Assembly (NCBI RefSeq): GCF_035582795.1
Contig: NC_134366.1
Span: 173,852,362-173,916,361 of the forward strand
Length of the DNA: 64,000 bases
DNA from: Mycteria americana
Lineage: Eukaryota; Chordata; Aves; Ciconiiformes; Ciconiidae
Direction of reading: 5' to 3'
Shown: positions 11,041 to 23,625 of the stretch, piece by piece
How positions within the stretch are numbered: position 1 is the first letter of the stretch
How the letters are laid out: each line of letters starts with the position of its first letter
Translations under genes and position numbers: made by a program
Notes under the pieces: generated by a model
Database searches by the model: none
What the model was told of the DNA's origin: nothing
What the model saw: only the letters and a program-made list of their open reading frames with translations

Positions 11041-11459
11041 TGTATGGACCAGTATCTCAGCTATTAGGAGTAAGCGTTCTTCTGCTCAGGAGAGAGGTTA
11101 TAGAGGGTACACACCACGGGCCACCCTATGGTTTTGGTTTTACCTGCGTGACCACGGCGAGGACATGAGGAAGTGGGATGGAAAATCTGCTTGGACACCA
11201 GAGGCACAGGTACGTGAGTTGTAAGGAAAAGCAATCACCAAAGGGGGTTCTTCCAGGAAAATTGCTGCTCCAGTTTCCAGTGGGCAGTTCCCTAGACGGC
11301 GTAGAAGGGCTGATCTTAGTCCTGGTCTTAATGAAGGGACTTCTGATTTGTGTTTACAAGAAGGGAGTAGTGAATACTATGACCAGCACTAGAGGGGCCC
11401 TGCCTCCAGCCAGGTGGAGGAAAGGGACAGCTGGGTTTACTGGACTGTGTGGCTTTGAT

Positions 11460-11815
11460 GGCCTGGCACATGAGACCCACAGGAGTACAAGCCTCTAGTA
11501 GATGTGAGTGCAGAGTGTACCCTAATATATAGGGGCAGAACCCCTCTGTATTTCTGGAGTGACAGGGGGATCCCAACAGCTGACTGTATTGGAGGCCGAA
11601 GTGAGCCTAACTGGGAATGAGTGGCAGAAGCACCCTGTTGTGACTGGTCCAGAGGCTCCGTGCATCCTTGGCATAGACTACCTCGGGAGAGGGTATTGCA
11701 AGGACCCAAAAGGGTACCAGTGGGCTTTTGGTATAGCTGCCTTGGAGACGGAGGAAATTAAACGGCTGTCCACCCTGCCCACTCTCTTGGAGGACCCTTC
11801 TGTTGTGGGGTAGTT
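11460..11815 (+). pseudogene. Degenerate aspartic protease region of the provirus
   Basis: Around 11492-11525 the frame reads PLVDVSAECTLIY, corresponding to the retroviral protease active site, where LVDTGA is usual; the T-G pair has become V-S, which should abolish activity. A separate open frame at 11559-11813 contains the ILGIDYL block typical of the protease C-terminal part (ILGxDxL). A frameshift or stop separates the two. Confidence 0.7.
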
Positions 11816-12622
11816 GAAGGTCGAAGAACAACTGGTGCTGATTGCTACCACAATGGTGCACCAGAGGCAATATCGTACCAACCGAGACTCCCTGATTCCC
11901 ATCCATGAGCTGATTCATCGACTGGAGAGCCAAGGCGTGATCAGTAAGACTTGCTCATCCTTTAATAGTCTATATGCCCAGTGAGAAAGTCTAATGCAGA
12001 GCGGAGACTAACAGTAGACTATCATGGCCTGAACGAAGTCACGCCACTGTTGAGTGCTGCTGTGCCAGACATGCTAGAACTTCAGTATGAACTGAAGTCA
12101 AAGGCAGCCAAGTGGTATGCCACAACTGATATCGCTAACGCGTTCTTCTCAATCCCTTTGGCAGCAGAGTGCAGGCCACAGTTTGATTTCACTTGGAAGG
12201 GCATCCAGTACACCTGGAATCGACTGCCCCAGGGGTGGAAACACAGGTCTACCATTTGCCATGGACTGATCCAGACTGCACTGGGAACAGGGCGAAGCTC
12301 CAGAACACCTGCAATACATTGATGACATCATTGTGTGGAGCAACACAGCAAGAGAAGTTTTTGAGAAAGGGAAGCAAATAGTCCAAATCCTTCTGAAAGC
12401 TGGTTTTGCCATAAAACAAAGTAAGGTCAAGGGACCTGCATAGGAGATCCAGTGTTTAGGAATAAAATGGCAAGATGGACATTGTCAGATCACAATGGAT
12501 GTGATCAACAAAGTAACAGCTATGTCTCCACTAACTAGCAAAAAGGAAACACAAGCATTTTTAGGTGTTGTGGGTTTTTGGAGAATGCATATGCCAAATT
12601 ACAGTCTGATCATAAGCCCTCT
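11816..12622 (+). pseudogene. Degenerate reverse transcriptase of the provirus, N-terminal part
   Basis: Fragments in different frames give the retroviral RT order: RLESQGVISK (thumb-palm entry), then RLTVDYHGLNEVTP, then TTDIANAFFSIPL (first catalytic Asp) and NRLPQGWK. A frame change follows, after which LQYIDDIIVW supplies the YIDD catalytic box near 12310-12340. FLGVVGFWR then leads to the insertion point of a nested LTR. Several stops and frameshifts make it nonfunctional. YIDD and the order fit class III (ERVL-like) elements. Confidence 0.85.
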
Positions 12623-13232
12623 TGTCGTGGTTTAGCCCCAGCCGGCAGCCAAGCACCACGCAGCCGCTCGCTCACTCCCCCCCCCCGATGGGATGGGGGA
12701 GAGAATCGAAAGAGCAAAAGTAAGAAAACTCGTGGGTTGAGATAATAACAGTTTAATAATTGGAACAAAATAATAGTAATACTAATAATGAATTATAATG
12801 AGGGGGAAAAAAACAATGAGAGAGAGAGAGAGGAACAAAACCCAAGGGAGGGGAAAAAAATTACATATATATATAAAAAAAAAAAAAAAAAAAAAAAATT
12901 ACAACCGCTCACCACCCGTCGACCGACAGCCAGCCAGTCCCCGAGCAATGATCGCTACCCCCCGGCCAACTCCCCCCAGTTTATATACTGAGCATGACAT
13001 CATATGATATGGAATAGCCCTTTGGTCAGTTTGGATCAACTGTCCTGGCTGTGTCCCCTCCCATCCTCTTCTGCACCTGGCAGAGCACGGGAAGCTGAAA
13101 AGTCCTTGACTAGTACAGCAGCAACTAAAACATCTCTGTATTATCAACACTGTCCTCAGCACAAATCCAAAACATAGCCCCATACCAGCCGCTACGAAGA
13201 AAATTAACTCTGTCTCAGCTGAAACCAGGACA
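12623..13232 (-). mobile_element. Solo LTR nested in the provirus RT, opposite strand
   Basis: This 610-bp LTR of the same family lies in reverse orientation (plus-strand text starts TGTCGTGGTTTAGCC and ends ACCAGGACA). It is flanked by a perfect 5-bp duplication, cctct, at 12618-12622 and 13233-13237. Removing the LTR and one cctct restores the continuous pol reading ISPLYQVTW, proving it landed after the provirus. Its TATA (TATATAAA) is intact and its CRE is TGATGTCA. It contains a TATATA/poly-A tract near 12865-12897. Confidence 0.95.
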
Positions 13233-13237
13233 CCTCT

Positions 13238-14290
13238 CTATCAAGTGACCTGGAAGAAAAACGATTTCAAATGGGGCCCTGAGCAACGACAAGCCTTTGA
13301 ACAAATTAAACGAGATAGTTCACGCAGTAGCCCTTGGGCAAGTCTGGGCAGGGCAAGTTGTAAAATTTGTGCTGTACACCGCAGCCAGGGACAATGGCCC
13401 TACCTGGAGCCTCTGGCAGAAAGCACCACGGGAGACTCGAGGTCGACCCTTAGGGTTTTGGAGTCGGGGATACAGAGGATCCGAGGCCCGCTATAGTCCA
13501 ACTGAGAAAGAGATATTGGCAGCATCTGAAGGGGTTCAAGCTGCTTCAGAAGTGGTTGGTACTGAAGCCCAGCACCCCAACTGCCAGTGCTGGGCTGGAT
13601 GTTCAAAGGCAGGGTCCCCTCTACACATCGTGCAACTGACGCTACGTGGAGTAAGTGGGTTGCACTGATTACACAACGGGCTTGAATAGGAAACCCCAGT
13701 CGCCCAGGAATCTTGGAAGTGATCATGGACTGGTGAGAAGGCAAAGATTTTGGAATATCGCCAGATGAGGAGGTGACACATGCTGAAGAGGCCCCACTGT
13801 GTAATAACTGCCAGAAAATGAGAAGCAATATGCCCTGTTCACTGGTGGGTCCAGCCATATTGTAGGAAAGCACTGGAGATGGAAAGCTGCTGTATGGAAT
13901 CCTGTATGACAGCTGCAGAAACTGCTGAAGGAGAAGGAAAATCGAGTCAGTTTGCAGAGGTGAAAGCCATCCAGCTGGCTTTGGATATTGCTGAACGAGA
14001 AAAATGGCCAGTGTTTTACCTCTACACTGATTCACGGATGGTGGCAAATGCCCTGTGGGGTGGCTGCAGCAACGGAAGCAGAACAACTGGCAGCACAGAG
14101 GCAAACCCATCTGGGCTGCCACATTGTGGTGAGATATTGTTGCCCAGGTAGAGAACCTGGTTGTAAAAGTACGTCACGTAGATGCTCACGTACCCAAGAG
14201 TTGGGCCACTGAAAAACATTAAAACAACCAGAAGGTGAACCAGGCTGCTAAGATTAAAGTGGCCCAGGTGGATCTGGACTGGCAACATAA
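13238..14290 (+). pseudogene. Degenerate RT connection and RNase H of the provirus
   Basis: After the nested LTR, pol resumes with WKKNDFKWGPEQRQAFEQIK, the block following the RT thumb, then RPLGFWSRGYRGSEARYSPTEKE. RNase H features are FAEVKAIQLAL and YLYTDSRMVANALWG near 13950-14060 (the catalytic E and D positions). The reading shifts frame several times and contains stops. Confidence 0.8.
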
Positions 14291-15210
14291 GGGTGAATTA
14301 TTTATAGCTCGGTGAGCCCATGACACCTCAGGCCATCAAGGAGGAGATGCAACATATAGCTGGGCTCGTGACTGAGGGCTGGACTTGACCATGGACGCTA
14401 TTGCACAGATTATCCATGAATGTGAAACATGCGCTGCAATCAAACAAGCCAAGCAGTTAAAGCCTCTCTGGTATGGAGGATGATGGCTGAAATATAAATA
14501 TGGGGAGGCCTGGCAGATTGATTATATCACACTCCCACAAACCCGCCAAGGCAAGGGCTATGTGCTTACAATGGTGGAAGCAACCACCGGATGGCTGGAA
14601 ACATGTCCCATGCCCCATGCCACCACCCAGAACACTATCCTGGGCCTTGAAAAGCAAGTCCTGTGGTGACATGGCACCCCAGAAAGATCTGAGTCAGACA
14701 ACGGGACGCATTTCCGAAACAACCTCACAGACACCTGGGCCAAAGAGCACAGCATATCACATCCCTGTGACACACCGTGGGTGTGGCGTACGATAGGGGA
14801 TGTGGGTCTGTCACATCCCCTACCATGCACCAGCCTCCGGGAAAATCGAACAATACAATGGAATGCTAACGACTACACTGAGGGCAATGGGTGGTGGGAC
14901 GTTCAAACATTGGGATACACATTTAGCAAAGGCCACCTGGTTAGTCAACACGAGGGGATCTGCCAATCGAGCTGGCCCTGCCGAAACAAACTTTTACGTG
15001 CCGTATGGTGAAGGGGATAAAGTCCCAGTAGTGCTCATAAAAATACGCTGGGGAAGACAGTCTGGGTTACTCCTGCCTCAGGCAAAGGCAAACCCATTCG
15101 TGGGATTGCTTTTGCTCAAGGGCCTGGGTGCGCTTGGTGGGTAATGTGGAAGGATGAGGATGTCCAATGTGTTCCTCAAGGGGATTTGATTTTGGGTGAA
15201 AATAGCCAAT
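14291..15210 (+). pseudogene. Degenerate integrase of the provirus
   Basis: The HHCC zinc region is partly visible (GHQGG... and HECETCAAIKQ near 14415-14445). AWQIDYITLPQ gives the first catalytic Asp, SDNGTHFRN the second, and GKIEQYNG the glutamate of the DDE triad near 14840. Stops and frame changes interrupt the reading. No env-like frame follows; the remaining 400 bp to the 3' LTR is noncoding, as in ERVL-type elements. AATAAGGGGTGGA just before the 3' LTR may be the polypurine tract. Confidence 0.85.
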
Positions 15211-15630
15211 GATTTGAACTGTATGGTGTTAATTGCTAGGTAATACTGTATGTCATTGCTCCTATAGTTGCCATATCAATGGTATTACAGTAAGAATCAC
15301 CCAGATTAATGAAGAATGAACTTTGATGAAACCAAGCAAAGTATAGTGATGATAGAACCAAAGTGCAGTGGTGATGGAACCAGAACTGGCTTCAGCATGC
15401 AACAATCCAACACCACACACCACCTCTCCTGCCCTGAAAGACTGTTATGACAGATGGAGCCCAACGTCATGGACTAAATGAACTCAATAGAGGGATGGCC
15501 CATGGACTAAGGGAATGATATCTGTGTGTTTATATCAAAACCCAGCAAAAGTGGTGGTGATTAATTGGAATGTATTGGAAAATGCAGGACCTGGGCATGT
15601 CATAGATAGTATAGAATAAGGGGTGGATAC

Positions 15631-16215
15631 TGTCCTGGTTCCAGCTGGGATAGAGTTAATTTTCTTTCTAGTAGCTGGCATAGTGCTGTGTTTTGGATTT
15701 CACATGAAGATAATGTGATAACACACTGATGTTTTAGTTGTTGCTAAGCAGTTCTTATACTAAGTCAAGGACCTTTCAGCTTCCCATGCTCTGCCAGGTG
15801 CACAAGAAGCTGGGAGGGGGCACAGCCAGGACAGCTGACCCCAACTGGCCGAAGGGCTATTCCATACCATATGACGTCATGCTCAGTATATAAACTGGGG
15901 GGAGTTGGCCAGGGAGCAGCAATCCCTGCTCAGGGACTGGCTGGATGTTGGTTGGCGGGTGGTGAGCAGTTGTATCACTTGTTTTTTCCTGGGTTTTGTT
16001 CCTCTCTCTCCCCCGTTGTTTTCCTTTTCATTACGTTGTTGTTGTTATTATTATTATTATTAATATATTTTATTTCCGTTATTAAACTGTTCTTAACCCA
16101 TGAGTTTTCTTACTTTTGTTCTTCTGATTCTCTCCCCCATCCCACCGGGACGGGGGGTGGTGGGGAGCGAGCGGCTGTGTGGTGCTTGGTTGCCGACTGG
16201 GGCTAAACCACAACA
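15631..16215 (+). mobile_element. 3' LTR of the ERVL-like provirus
   Basis: 585-bp LTR (TGTCCTGG... to ...CCACAACA) paired with the one at 8668. It keeps both a perfect CRE (TGACGTCA, 15872-15879) and a TATA box (TATATAAA, 15887-15894), 7 bp apart, and a TATTA-rich run before ATTAAA. Confidence 0.93.
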
Positions 16216-19045
16216 CCGAGTCTTTAAGCATCGCCTGAAACGTTTCCTCTTTTATGCATATGCTATGCAATTGCCTTGCAGTGTTGGCAAGTCACCAAAG
16301 AAATAACAAGAATTAATAGGAACATCCAAACAGCATTTTGTTGAACCCCTTTTATTCGTTGTGGGTAATCACAACCTATTGTGTCCATTTACTACAGAGA
16401 AAGAAAATAAAAAGACACAAGCTGTATAAATCTGCCTCAACAACCCACAAGATGATTTTGAAAAAAAAAAAGACGTTTTCTAGCATGTGTTCAAAGGCAA
16501 ACTAGTACAAGAACTCTCTTCATTTCAGAGGAGTTCGTTATCATAAATAAAAGGAAAAGTTCAGAGTCAAACATTTACTTCCAGCCTGAGAAATGGGTGC
16601 CAAACCCCTTTCCTGACCTACCAGGCCAGCTGAGACTGTCTCTGGGTAGAGGCATCTTCATCTGGTGTGAGCAGTCCTGCGACAGTTGCATCCATACTGG
16701 AAATAGTCTCCAAATCCTGTAACCTCCCGATAGACTGGCTCACACTGCCTAATTGCCAGGCTGAGGAGGTCCCACGGGGAACTCCTAAGATATGCCCACC
16801 CACCTCCAGGGCAGACTTTCATGGACCACGGGCTGCGTGCGTGTACTTAGAGAAGTGCAGGCACTGGTTTTGAGTGAGAGCCTTCTTGACTTGATCATTT
16901 TAAACTCTCCGTTTTCTTGATTCTAATCAGCTCTTCATGTAGCTCCTAGGATTCACACAGCTTTCCAGAGCAGGCAAATGTATAAGCAAAAGCTATGATT
17001 AGATGCAAAGGTAGATGTGGGGTGGTGCTGACACGACGGTGTCATACGCTAGTGCTAAGCTCTTGCTGCACACCGACAAGTAGGTTAAACCCAAAAACGC
17101 TCCTGCAAGATGCGTAAATATTATTATCTCAATATCATATATAAGGAAGCTGAGATGCAGAGAGGTTAATTGGGCTCATGGAGCAAGGTAGTAGCAACTC
17201 CAGAAATAGAGCCAGCATTGTATTCTACATCGTTTAACCACTAGTTAATGCGCCTTTTGCATGAGTGCTCTTCTGCTGGTTTTGTGCAACCTTGATAGGA
17301 GGTGCATGAGTTACCAGAAGCAACAGGAGTGAGTGCTGGCCTGACAGCCACATACTTAGAGGTTTATTCTAAGCTCTGTTAATGATTTGCTAACTGGCCT
17401 TGAGAAATTAACCTCAGTTTCCCCATTGTAGATACAATGGTTAGTGCAAAAAAGTTAGTGCATGTTGGAGGGTTGATCATAACTACAATATAAGCTCTGT
17501 ATTAGAAAGGCTAAAGAGGAGATTTGTTCAAACAATTCCCAGTTTTCTCCTAGTAGCTTCAAAATAGTGTCAATTATGAAAGCCACTTAAGGAAGCCAGC
17601 AGCAAGGATGGGTTAGTCAAATTAGTAAACCTGCTGGTGTGCAGTGCCAGGGATTAAATTACCACGAACTTCACCTCTGACGCATCATGTCCCCAATCTA
17701 TCTCTCATAGAAACCACAATTCTCCAGAGATGAGAGCCACTTCGCACCTAAAAGAGAGGAATTAAACAGATATCTTCGCCCTCCTTCATTTTCTCCATTG
17801 ATGAGGAACATCTGTAAAAGTTAAAGAGAAACCTGGAAAAGCAAAGTAAAAAATAAACAGCGCTAAGCCTGAATCTGGCCTATCCCTATGAATAATGCAT
17901 CAGGAATCCAACCCTGCAGGTCTCTTAGAGCCATTTCCACTCAGGCATCACTCATGAGCTCATTAGTCACAGCAGCTTTATTCCTACTAATTGATTTTAC
18001 TACAAGTCCCTACAATGTATGGCCAAGGTCCAACACATCTCTGCCTGGCTTTAAAACCATTATACTGGCACATCTTTGCAAGACACTTCAGCCCTCTCTC
18101 AAGCCTATTGAGCATGTAAAGGTTAGGTGATTCCTGGAACCGAGTTGTTGGAAGGTTCCCTTGGGGAAAGGGCATGGATCCCCTCAAGATGACAAGCCAT
18201 AGGTTCAAAGCACCCTGCTGAGCGGAGAGTTGTGACTTTCACACCTGGTAGCAGGTCAGTCTGCTATAGATTGGAGCTGCAGAGGGGTACAGAAAGATTG
18301 GCAGCTCTCTCCACACTGGTTTCCACCTTGATACTGGACTGGGACATGAGGGATGCTGATCAGTGCAGGATCTGGGACAGATAGATCAGGCCAGACCGCA
18401 AGTACGAAGGGTATCATTAACTCTGCTGCTCTTCCCAAATTCCCACCAGACCTTGCTATAGCTATCCCCTCTGCCCCAGGCATGTGTTGCATGCTGTGCC
18501 TGAGAATTAGTAATGCTTTGTATATTCACCAGGACAGGAATGTAGGGAACAAGATGATTTATTTTTATAGGAGTCTTGTTCCCTGTAGGTAATGATTCAC
18601 CTGCCCTTTTTTTTTTTTCCCAACCTGGTTGTTTTTTTTTTCACTTTGAACTCGATGCAGGTACATCTTATCTCTAGGTTATTACTTAGACTAACCTCTG
18701 TGTAGCACTTAACTCTTTCGGGGTGGGATTTTCATATTTATCACTTGTCTGCCCAGGGGCCAGCATATGGATACAGTGGTCCTATGGGGGAATCTTACGG
18801 GAGTTAATAACTACTAAAGCACATTCTCCCTCTCTGTTTAACATGCATGGGAAGGATTGATCATATATGTATAACTAGTGGGAATTTGTCCTCCTTCCCT
18901 ATCAAATTTTTCTAGTTTCCTTTTTTACTTTTCGCTTTCAAGATGGTATCTTTTCCCTTCCCATCAACTCTGGCTGACTGAGGGAGTAATCACTTGTTTG
19001 CTCCAACCAGCTTTCCAAGGCGTTGTTAATGACATAGGTACGTAA
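16216..19045. other. Unique noncoding spacer between provirus and CR1
   Basis: No supported exon, RNA gene or repeat. AT-rich, with scattered short frames only. Confidence 0.5.
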
Positions 19046-19189
19046 ATCATAGAATCATAGAATCATTTAGGTTGGAAAACACCTTTAAGATAATCGAGTC
19101 CAACTGTTAACCTTGCACTGCCAAGTCCACCACTAAACCATGTCCCTAAGCACCACATCTATATGTCTTTTAAATACCTCCAGGCATGG

Positions 19190-22130
19190 TCACTCAACCA
19201 CTTCCCTGGGCAGCCTGTTCCAATGCTTGACAACCCTTTCCGTGAAGAAATTTTTACTCATATCCAATCTAAACTTCCCCTGGTGCAACTTGAGGCCATC
19301 TCCTCTTGTCCTATCACTTCTTGCTTGGGAGAAGAGACCGACACCTACCTCTCTACAACCTCCTTTCAGGTAGCTGTAGAGAGCGATGAGGTCTCCCCTC
19401 AACCTCCTTTTCTCCAGACTAAACAACCCCAGTTCCCTCAGCCACTCCTCAGAAGACTTATGCTCCAGACCCTTCACCAGCTTCGTTGCCCTTCTCTGCA
19501 CACGCTCCAGCACCTCAATGTCTCTCTTGTAGTGAGGGGCCCAAAACTGAACACAGTATTCGAGGTGCAGCCTCACCAGTGCCGAGTACAGGGGGGCAAT
19601 CACGTCCTTAGTCCTGCTGGCCACACTATTTCTGATACAAGCCAGGATGCTATTGGCCTCCTTGGCCACCTGGGCACACTGCTGGCTCATATTCAGGTGG
19701 CTATTGACCAACACCCCCAGGTCCTTCTCTTCCAGGCAGCTTTCCAGCCACTCTTCCCCAAGCCTGTAGCATTGCATGGGGTTGTTGTGACCCAAGTGCA
19801 GGACCCAGCACTTAGTGCTGACTTCGGCCCATCGATCCAGCCTGTCCAGAATCCCTCTGCAGAGCCTTCCTACCCTCAAGCAGATCAACACTCCCATCCA
19901 ACTTGGTGTCATCTGCAAACTTACTGAGGGTGCACTCGATCCCTTCGCCCAGATCATTGATAAAGATATTAAACAGAACTGGCCCCAACACAAAGCCCTG
20001 GGGAACACCGCTTCTGACCGGCCGCCAACTGGATTTAACTCCATTCACCACAACTCTTCGGGCCTGGCCATCCAGCCAGTTTTTTACCCAGTGAAGAGTA
20101 CACCCGTCCAAGCCATGAGCAGCCAGTTTCTCCAGGAAAATGCTGAGGGAAACAGTGTCAAAGGCTTTACTGAAGTCTAGGTAGGCAACGTCTGCAGCCT
20201 TTCCCTCATCCACTATGTGGGTCACCTTGCCATGGAAGGAGATCAGGATGGTCAAGCAGGACCTGCCTTTCATAAACCCATGCTGACTGGGCCTGATCAC
20301 CTGCTTGTCCTGTACGTGCTGCATGATGGCACTCAAGATGATCTGCTCCACAACCTTCCCCAGCACCGAGGTCAGACTGACAGGCCTGTAGGTCCCTGGA
20401 CCCTCCTTCCGGCCCTTTTTTTAGATGGGCATCACATTTGCTAACTTCCAGTCAACTGGGACCTCCCCGGTTAGCCAGGACTGCTGATAAAGGATTGAAA
20501 GTGGCTTGGTCACCACTTCTGCCAGCTCCCTCAGTACCCTTGGGTGGATCCCATTTGGCCCCATAGACTTGTGTGTGTCTGAGTGGTGTAGCAGGTCGCC
20601 AACCATTTCCCCTTGGATTATGGGGACTTCATCCTGCTCCCTGTCCCTGTCTTCCAGCTCAGGGGGCTGGGTGCCCCAAGAACAACTGGTCTTACTGTCA
20701 AAGCCTGAGGCAAAGAAGGCATTAAGTACCTCAGCCTTTTCCTCATCCTTTGTCACTATGTTTCCCCCTGCATCCAATAAAGGATGGAGATTCTCCCTAG
20801 CCCTCCTTTTGTTGCTAATGTATTTATAGAAACATTTTTTATTGTCATTTATGGCAGTAGCCAGATTAAATTCTAGCTGGGCTTTGGCCCTTCTAATTTC
20901 TCCCTGCATAACCTCACGACATCTTTGTAGTCCTCCTGAGTTGCCTGCCCCTTCTTCCAAAGGTCATAAACTCTCCCTTTTTCCTGAATTCCAGCCAAAC
21001 CTTTCTGTTCAGCCAGGCCAGTCTTCTTCCCTGCTGGCTCATCTTCCGGCACATGGGGACGGCCTGCTCCTGTGCCTTTAAGATTTCCTTCTTGAAGAAT
21101 GTCCAGCCTTCCTGGACTCCTCTGCCCTTCAGGACTGCCTCCCAAGGGACTCTGTCAACCAGGACCCAAAACAGGCCAAAGTCTGCCCTCCAGAAGTCCA
21201 GGGTAGCAGTTCTGCTGACCCCCCTCCTTACTTCTCCAAGAATCAAAAACTCTATCATTTTGTCATCGCTCTGCCCCAGACAGTCTCCAGCCATCACATC
21301 ACCCACAAGTCCTTCTCTGTTCACAAACAACAGGTCCAGCGTGCGCCTTCCCTAGTTGACTCACTCACCAGCTGTGTCGGGAAGTTATCTTCCACACACT
21401 CCAGGAACCTCCTAGACTGTTTCCTCTCTGCTGTTTCGTATTTCCAGCAGACATCTGGTAAGTTGAAGTCCCCTACAAGAACAAGGGCTAGTGATTGTGA
21501 GACTTGTCCCAGCTGCTTATAGAATATTTCGTCAGTCTCTTCATCCTGGTTGGGTGGTCTAGAACAGACTCCCACCATGATATCTGCCTTGTTGGCCTTC
21601 CCCCCGATTCTTACCCATAAACACTCAACCCTATCATCACCATCATTAAGCTCTAGACAGTCAAAACACTCCCTAGCACACAGGGCTACCCCACCGCCTC
21701 TCCTTCCTTGCCTATCCCTTCTGAAGAGTTTATAGCCATCCATTGCAGCACGACAGTTGTGCGAGTCATCCCACCATGTTTCCGTGATGGCAACTCTGTC
21801 ATAGTTTTCCTGCTGCACAATGGCTTCCAGCTCCTCCTGTTTGTTGCCCATGCTGCGTGCGTTGGTGTAGATCCACTTCAGTTGGGCTATTGATCCCACC
21901 ACCTTTTTGGGGGGAGAAGCCCTAATTCCTACATGACCATTCTCAGGTGCTTCTGTGGTTTCTAACATGTCCATAGCCCTTGCGCCTTTGCTGCCGCATG
22001 GATCTCCATCCCCTACCTCCACTGAGACGGCAGACCGAAGGACCTCGCCAGCACACTGTCCCTCAAACATTGGCATGCCACCCCCAGGCTTGTCTCTAGT
22101 GAGCCTGGTTTTATCCCTTTCCCCCTTCAA
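19190..22130 (-). pseudogene. CR1 ORF2 (endonuclease and reverse transcriptase), broken
   Basis: Consecutive minus-strand frames give the whole ORF2. 22130-21321 is the APE-type endonuclease (TNARSMGNK, ITETWWDD, LVGDFNLPDV). 21330-20421 is the linker and start of RT (YKYISNKRRARENLHPLL; MGPNGIHPRVL). 20366-19812 is the RT core ([45 protein letters not shown]). 20044-19190 is the thumb and C terminus ([26 protein letters not shown]). A TAA near 20421 and a frame change near 19810 disable it. Confidence 0.88.
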
Positions 22131-22132
22131 AT

Positions 22133-23154
22133 CTAGTTTAAAGCTCTTTCAATGAGCCCTGCTAACTCCTGCACAAAGCTCCTTTTCCCCTTTTGAGACA
22201 GGTGTACCCCGTCTGTCGCCAGCAGGCCTGGTGTTGTGTAGACCAACCCATGATTAAAAAAACCCAAAATTCTGCCAGTGATACCAGGCTCGGAGCCAGG
22301 TATTGATCTGCTGGCTCTTCCTGTTTCTTCCCTCATCGTTCCTTGCAACTGGAAGGATAAAGAAGAACACTACTCATGCTCCTGATCCCTTAACCAGTCA
22401 TCCGAAGGCCCTGAAGTCTTTCTTGATTGCCCTTGGACTTCTTGTTGCAACTTCATCACTGACTACCTGAAAAATTAATAATGGATAGCAATCTGAGGAC
22501 CATACCAGGGTAGGAAGCTTTCTCTTCACATCTTTAACCTGGGCCCCAGGGAGGCAGCAGACTTCCCTAAGAAGTGGGTCTGGTCTGCATATTGGGCCTT
22601 CTGTTCCCTTCAGAAGAAGAGTCTCCTATGACAATAACCGGTCTTTTTTTCTTTATGGAAGCAGTTTTAACACAGGGCGTAGGCCGACTTAACCTCGGCG
22701 ACACCTCCAAGCTAGATGAACCATCATCCTTGTCATCGTTCAGTTCCACTTGCAGAGCCTCAAACCTATTATGCAAGGGCACCTGAGAAGGTGCAGTAGT
22801 CACAGAGGAGATGCACCTGCTGCGCCAGGCAGGAACTTGTCGCCATTGCCCCCTAGCCCTTAAGCCACTGTGCTCAGCCTGGCAGAGAGAGGATAGGGAA
22901 TTCTCCGTATCATGCGTCCTGTCTGCCTGTTGGGCCTGTCTCAGGGAAGGTAGGGTGCGATTCCAGTAGTCCATCTCTCTCTCGCACTCCCTGATACTCC
23001 TCAACCTACTCACCTCCTTCCAGAGCTCTGCCACTAAGCAGAGATGTTCCTCTACCTGGGCACACCTCCCACAGGTCTGCTCACTATGACCGTTTGGTAC
23101 TGGCATAAGAGCTGGGCACACCCTGACGACACCTGGGTGGCAGCGTGTTTCCAC
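22133..23154 (-). pseudogene. CR1 ORF1 (esterase-type), broken
   Basis: The minus-strand frame 23154-22567 begins METRCHPG and contains a charged, likely coiled region (QVEEHLCLVAELWKEVSRL), then VIVIGDSSSEG, the GDS motif of the SGNH esterase found in CR1 ORF1. After a frame change, 22348-22133 contains DGVHLSQKGK, the D-x-x-H motif of the same fold. CR1 ORF1 is known to combine an RNA-binding N-terminal part with this esterase domain. Confidence 0.8.
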
Positions 23155-23625
23155 CGGAGCTCACTCTGGGAAGCTGTGTCAGTCGTGGTGGGTGCAGAGC
23201 TTAGAGAGGACATGGCTTTCTGCTGGGTGGATACCATTGCTCCCTGGTTGAACTGGCAGAGCTTCAGCACCCTTCCTGAACGCCCTTCCACAGAAACTAC
23301 CACGCCATGCCCTTGCTGATGCACCATGCCCTCTTCGCCCACCCTTTTTACGGCGCTCCTGGTCGCTAGCACTCCCTAAGGGCTTCTTTTATACGTGTGG
23401 GGGGACTTGGCCACTGTTGCTCCTGGCTAGGTCTCATCAGCCACTGTCACGCAAGCTGTGGGCTCCTGGCAGCTCTCTCAGCTCCCCTGAGGTTCCCCCA
23501 GTTCTGGAAACCCCCCTGTGCACCGTGCTAGAGGACTCCACTGCGGATCATGCCGGTACCAGAGCTGCTTACCTCAGCGACTGAGATCTTGCGCAGCTTA
23601 GCTGTCACCTGCTTTAATTATCCCC

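Larger units (their letters stand above)
19046..23625 (-). mobile_element. Near full-length CR1 LINE
   Basis: About 4.6 kb, the expected length of a complete CR1, with the 3' octamer repeats at 19046 and the 5' end near 23625. It holds both ORFs (entered separately). Unlike most CR1 copies it is not 5'-truncated. Frame changes and at least one in-frame stop show it is inactive. Confidence 0.92.

Noticed and set aside
15211-15630. Possible env gene before the 3' LTR
   Set aside because: No long frame, signal peptide or membrane anchor; ERVL-type elements normally lack env.
19163-19927. 254-codon plus-strand frame
   Set aside because: Antisense of CR1 ORF2; the opposite strand encodes recognisable RT sequence.
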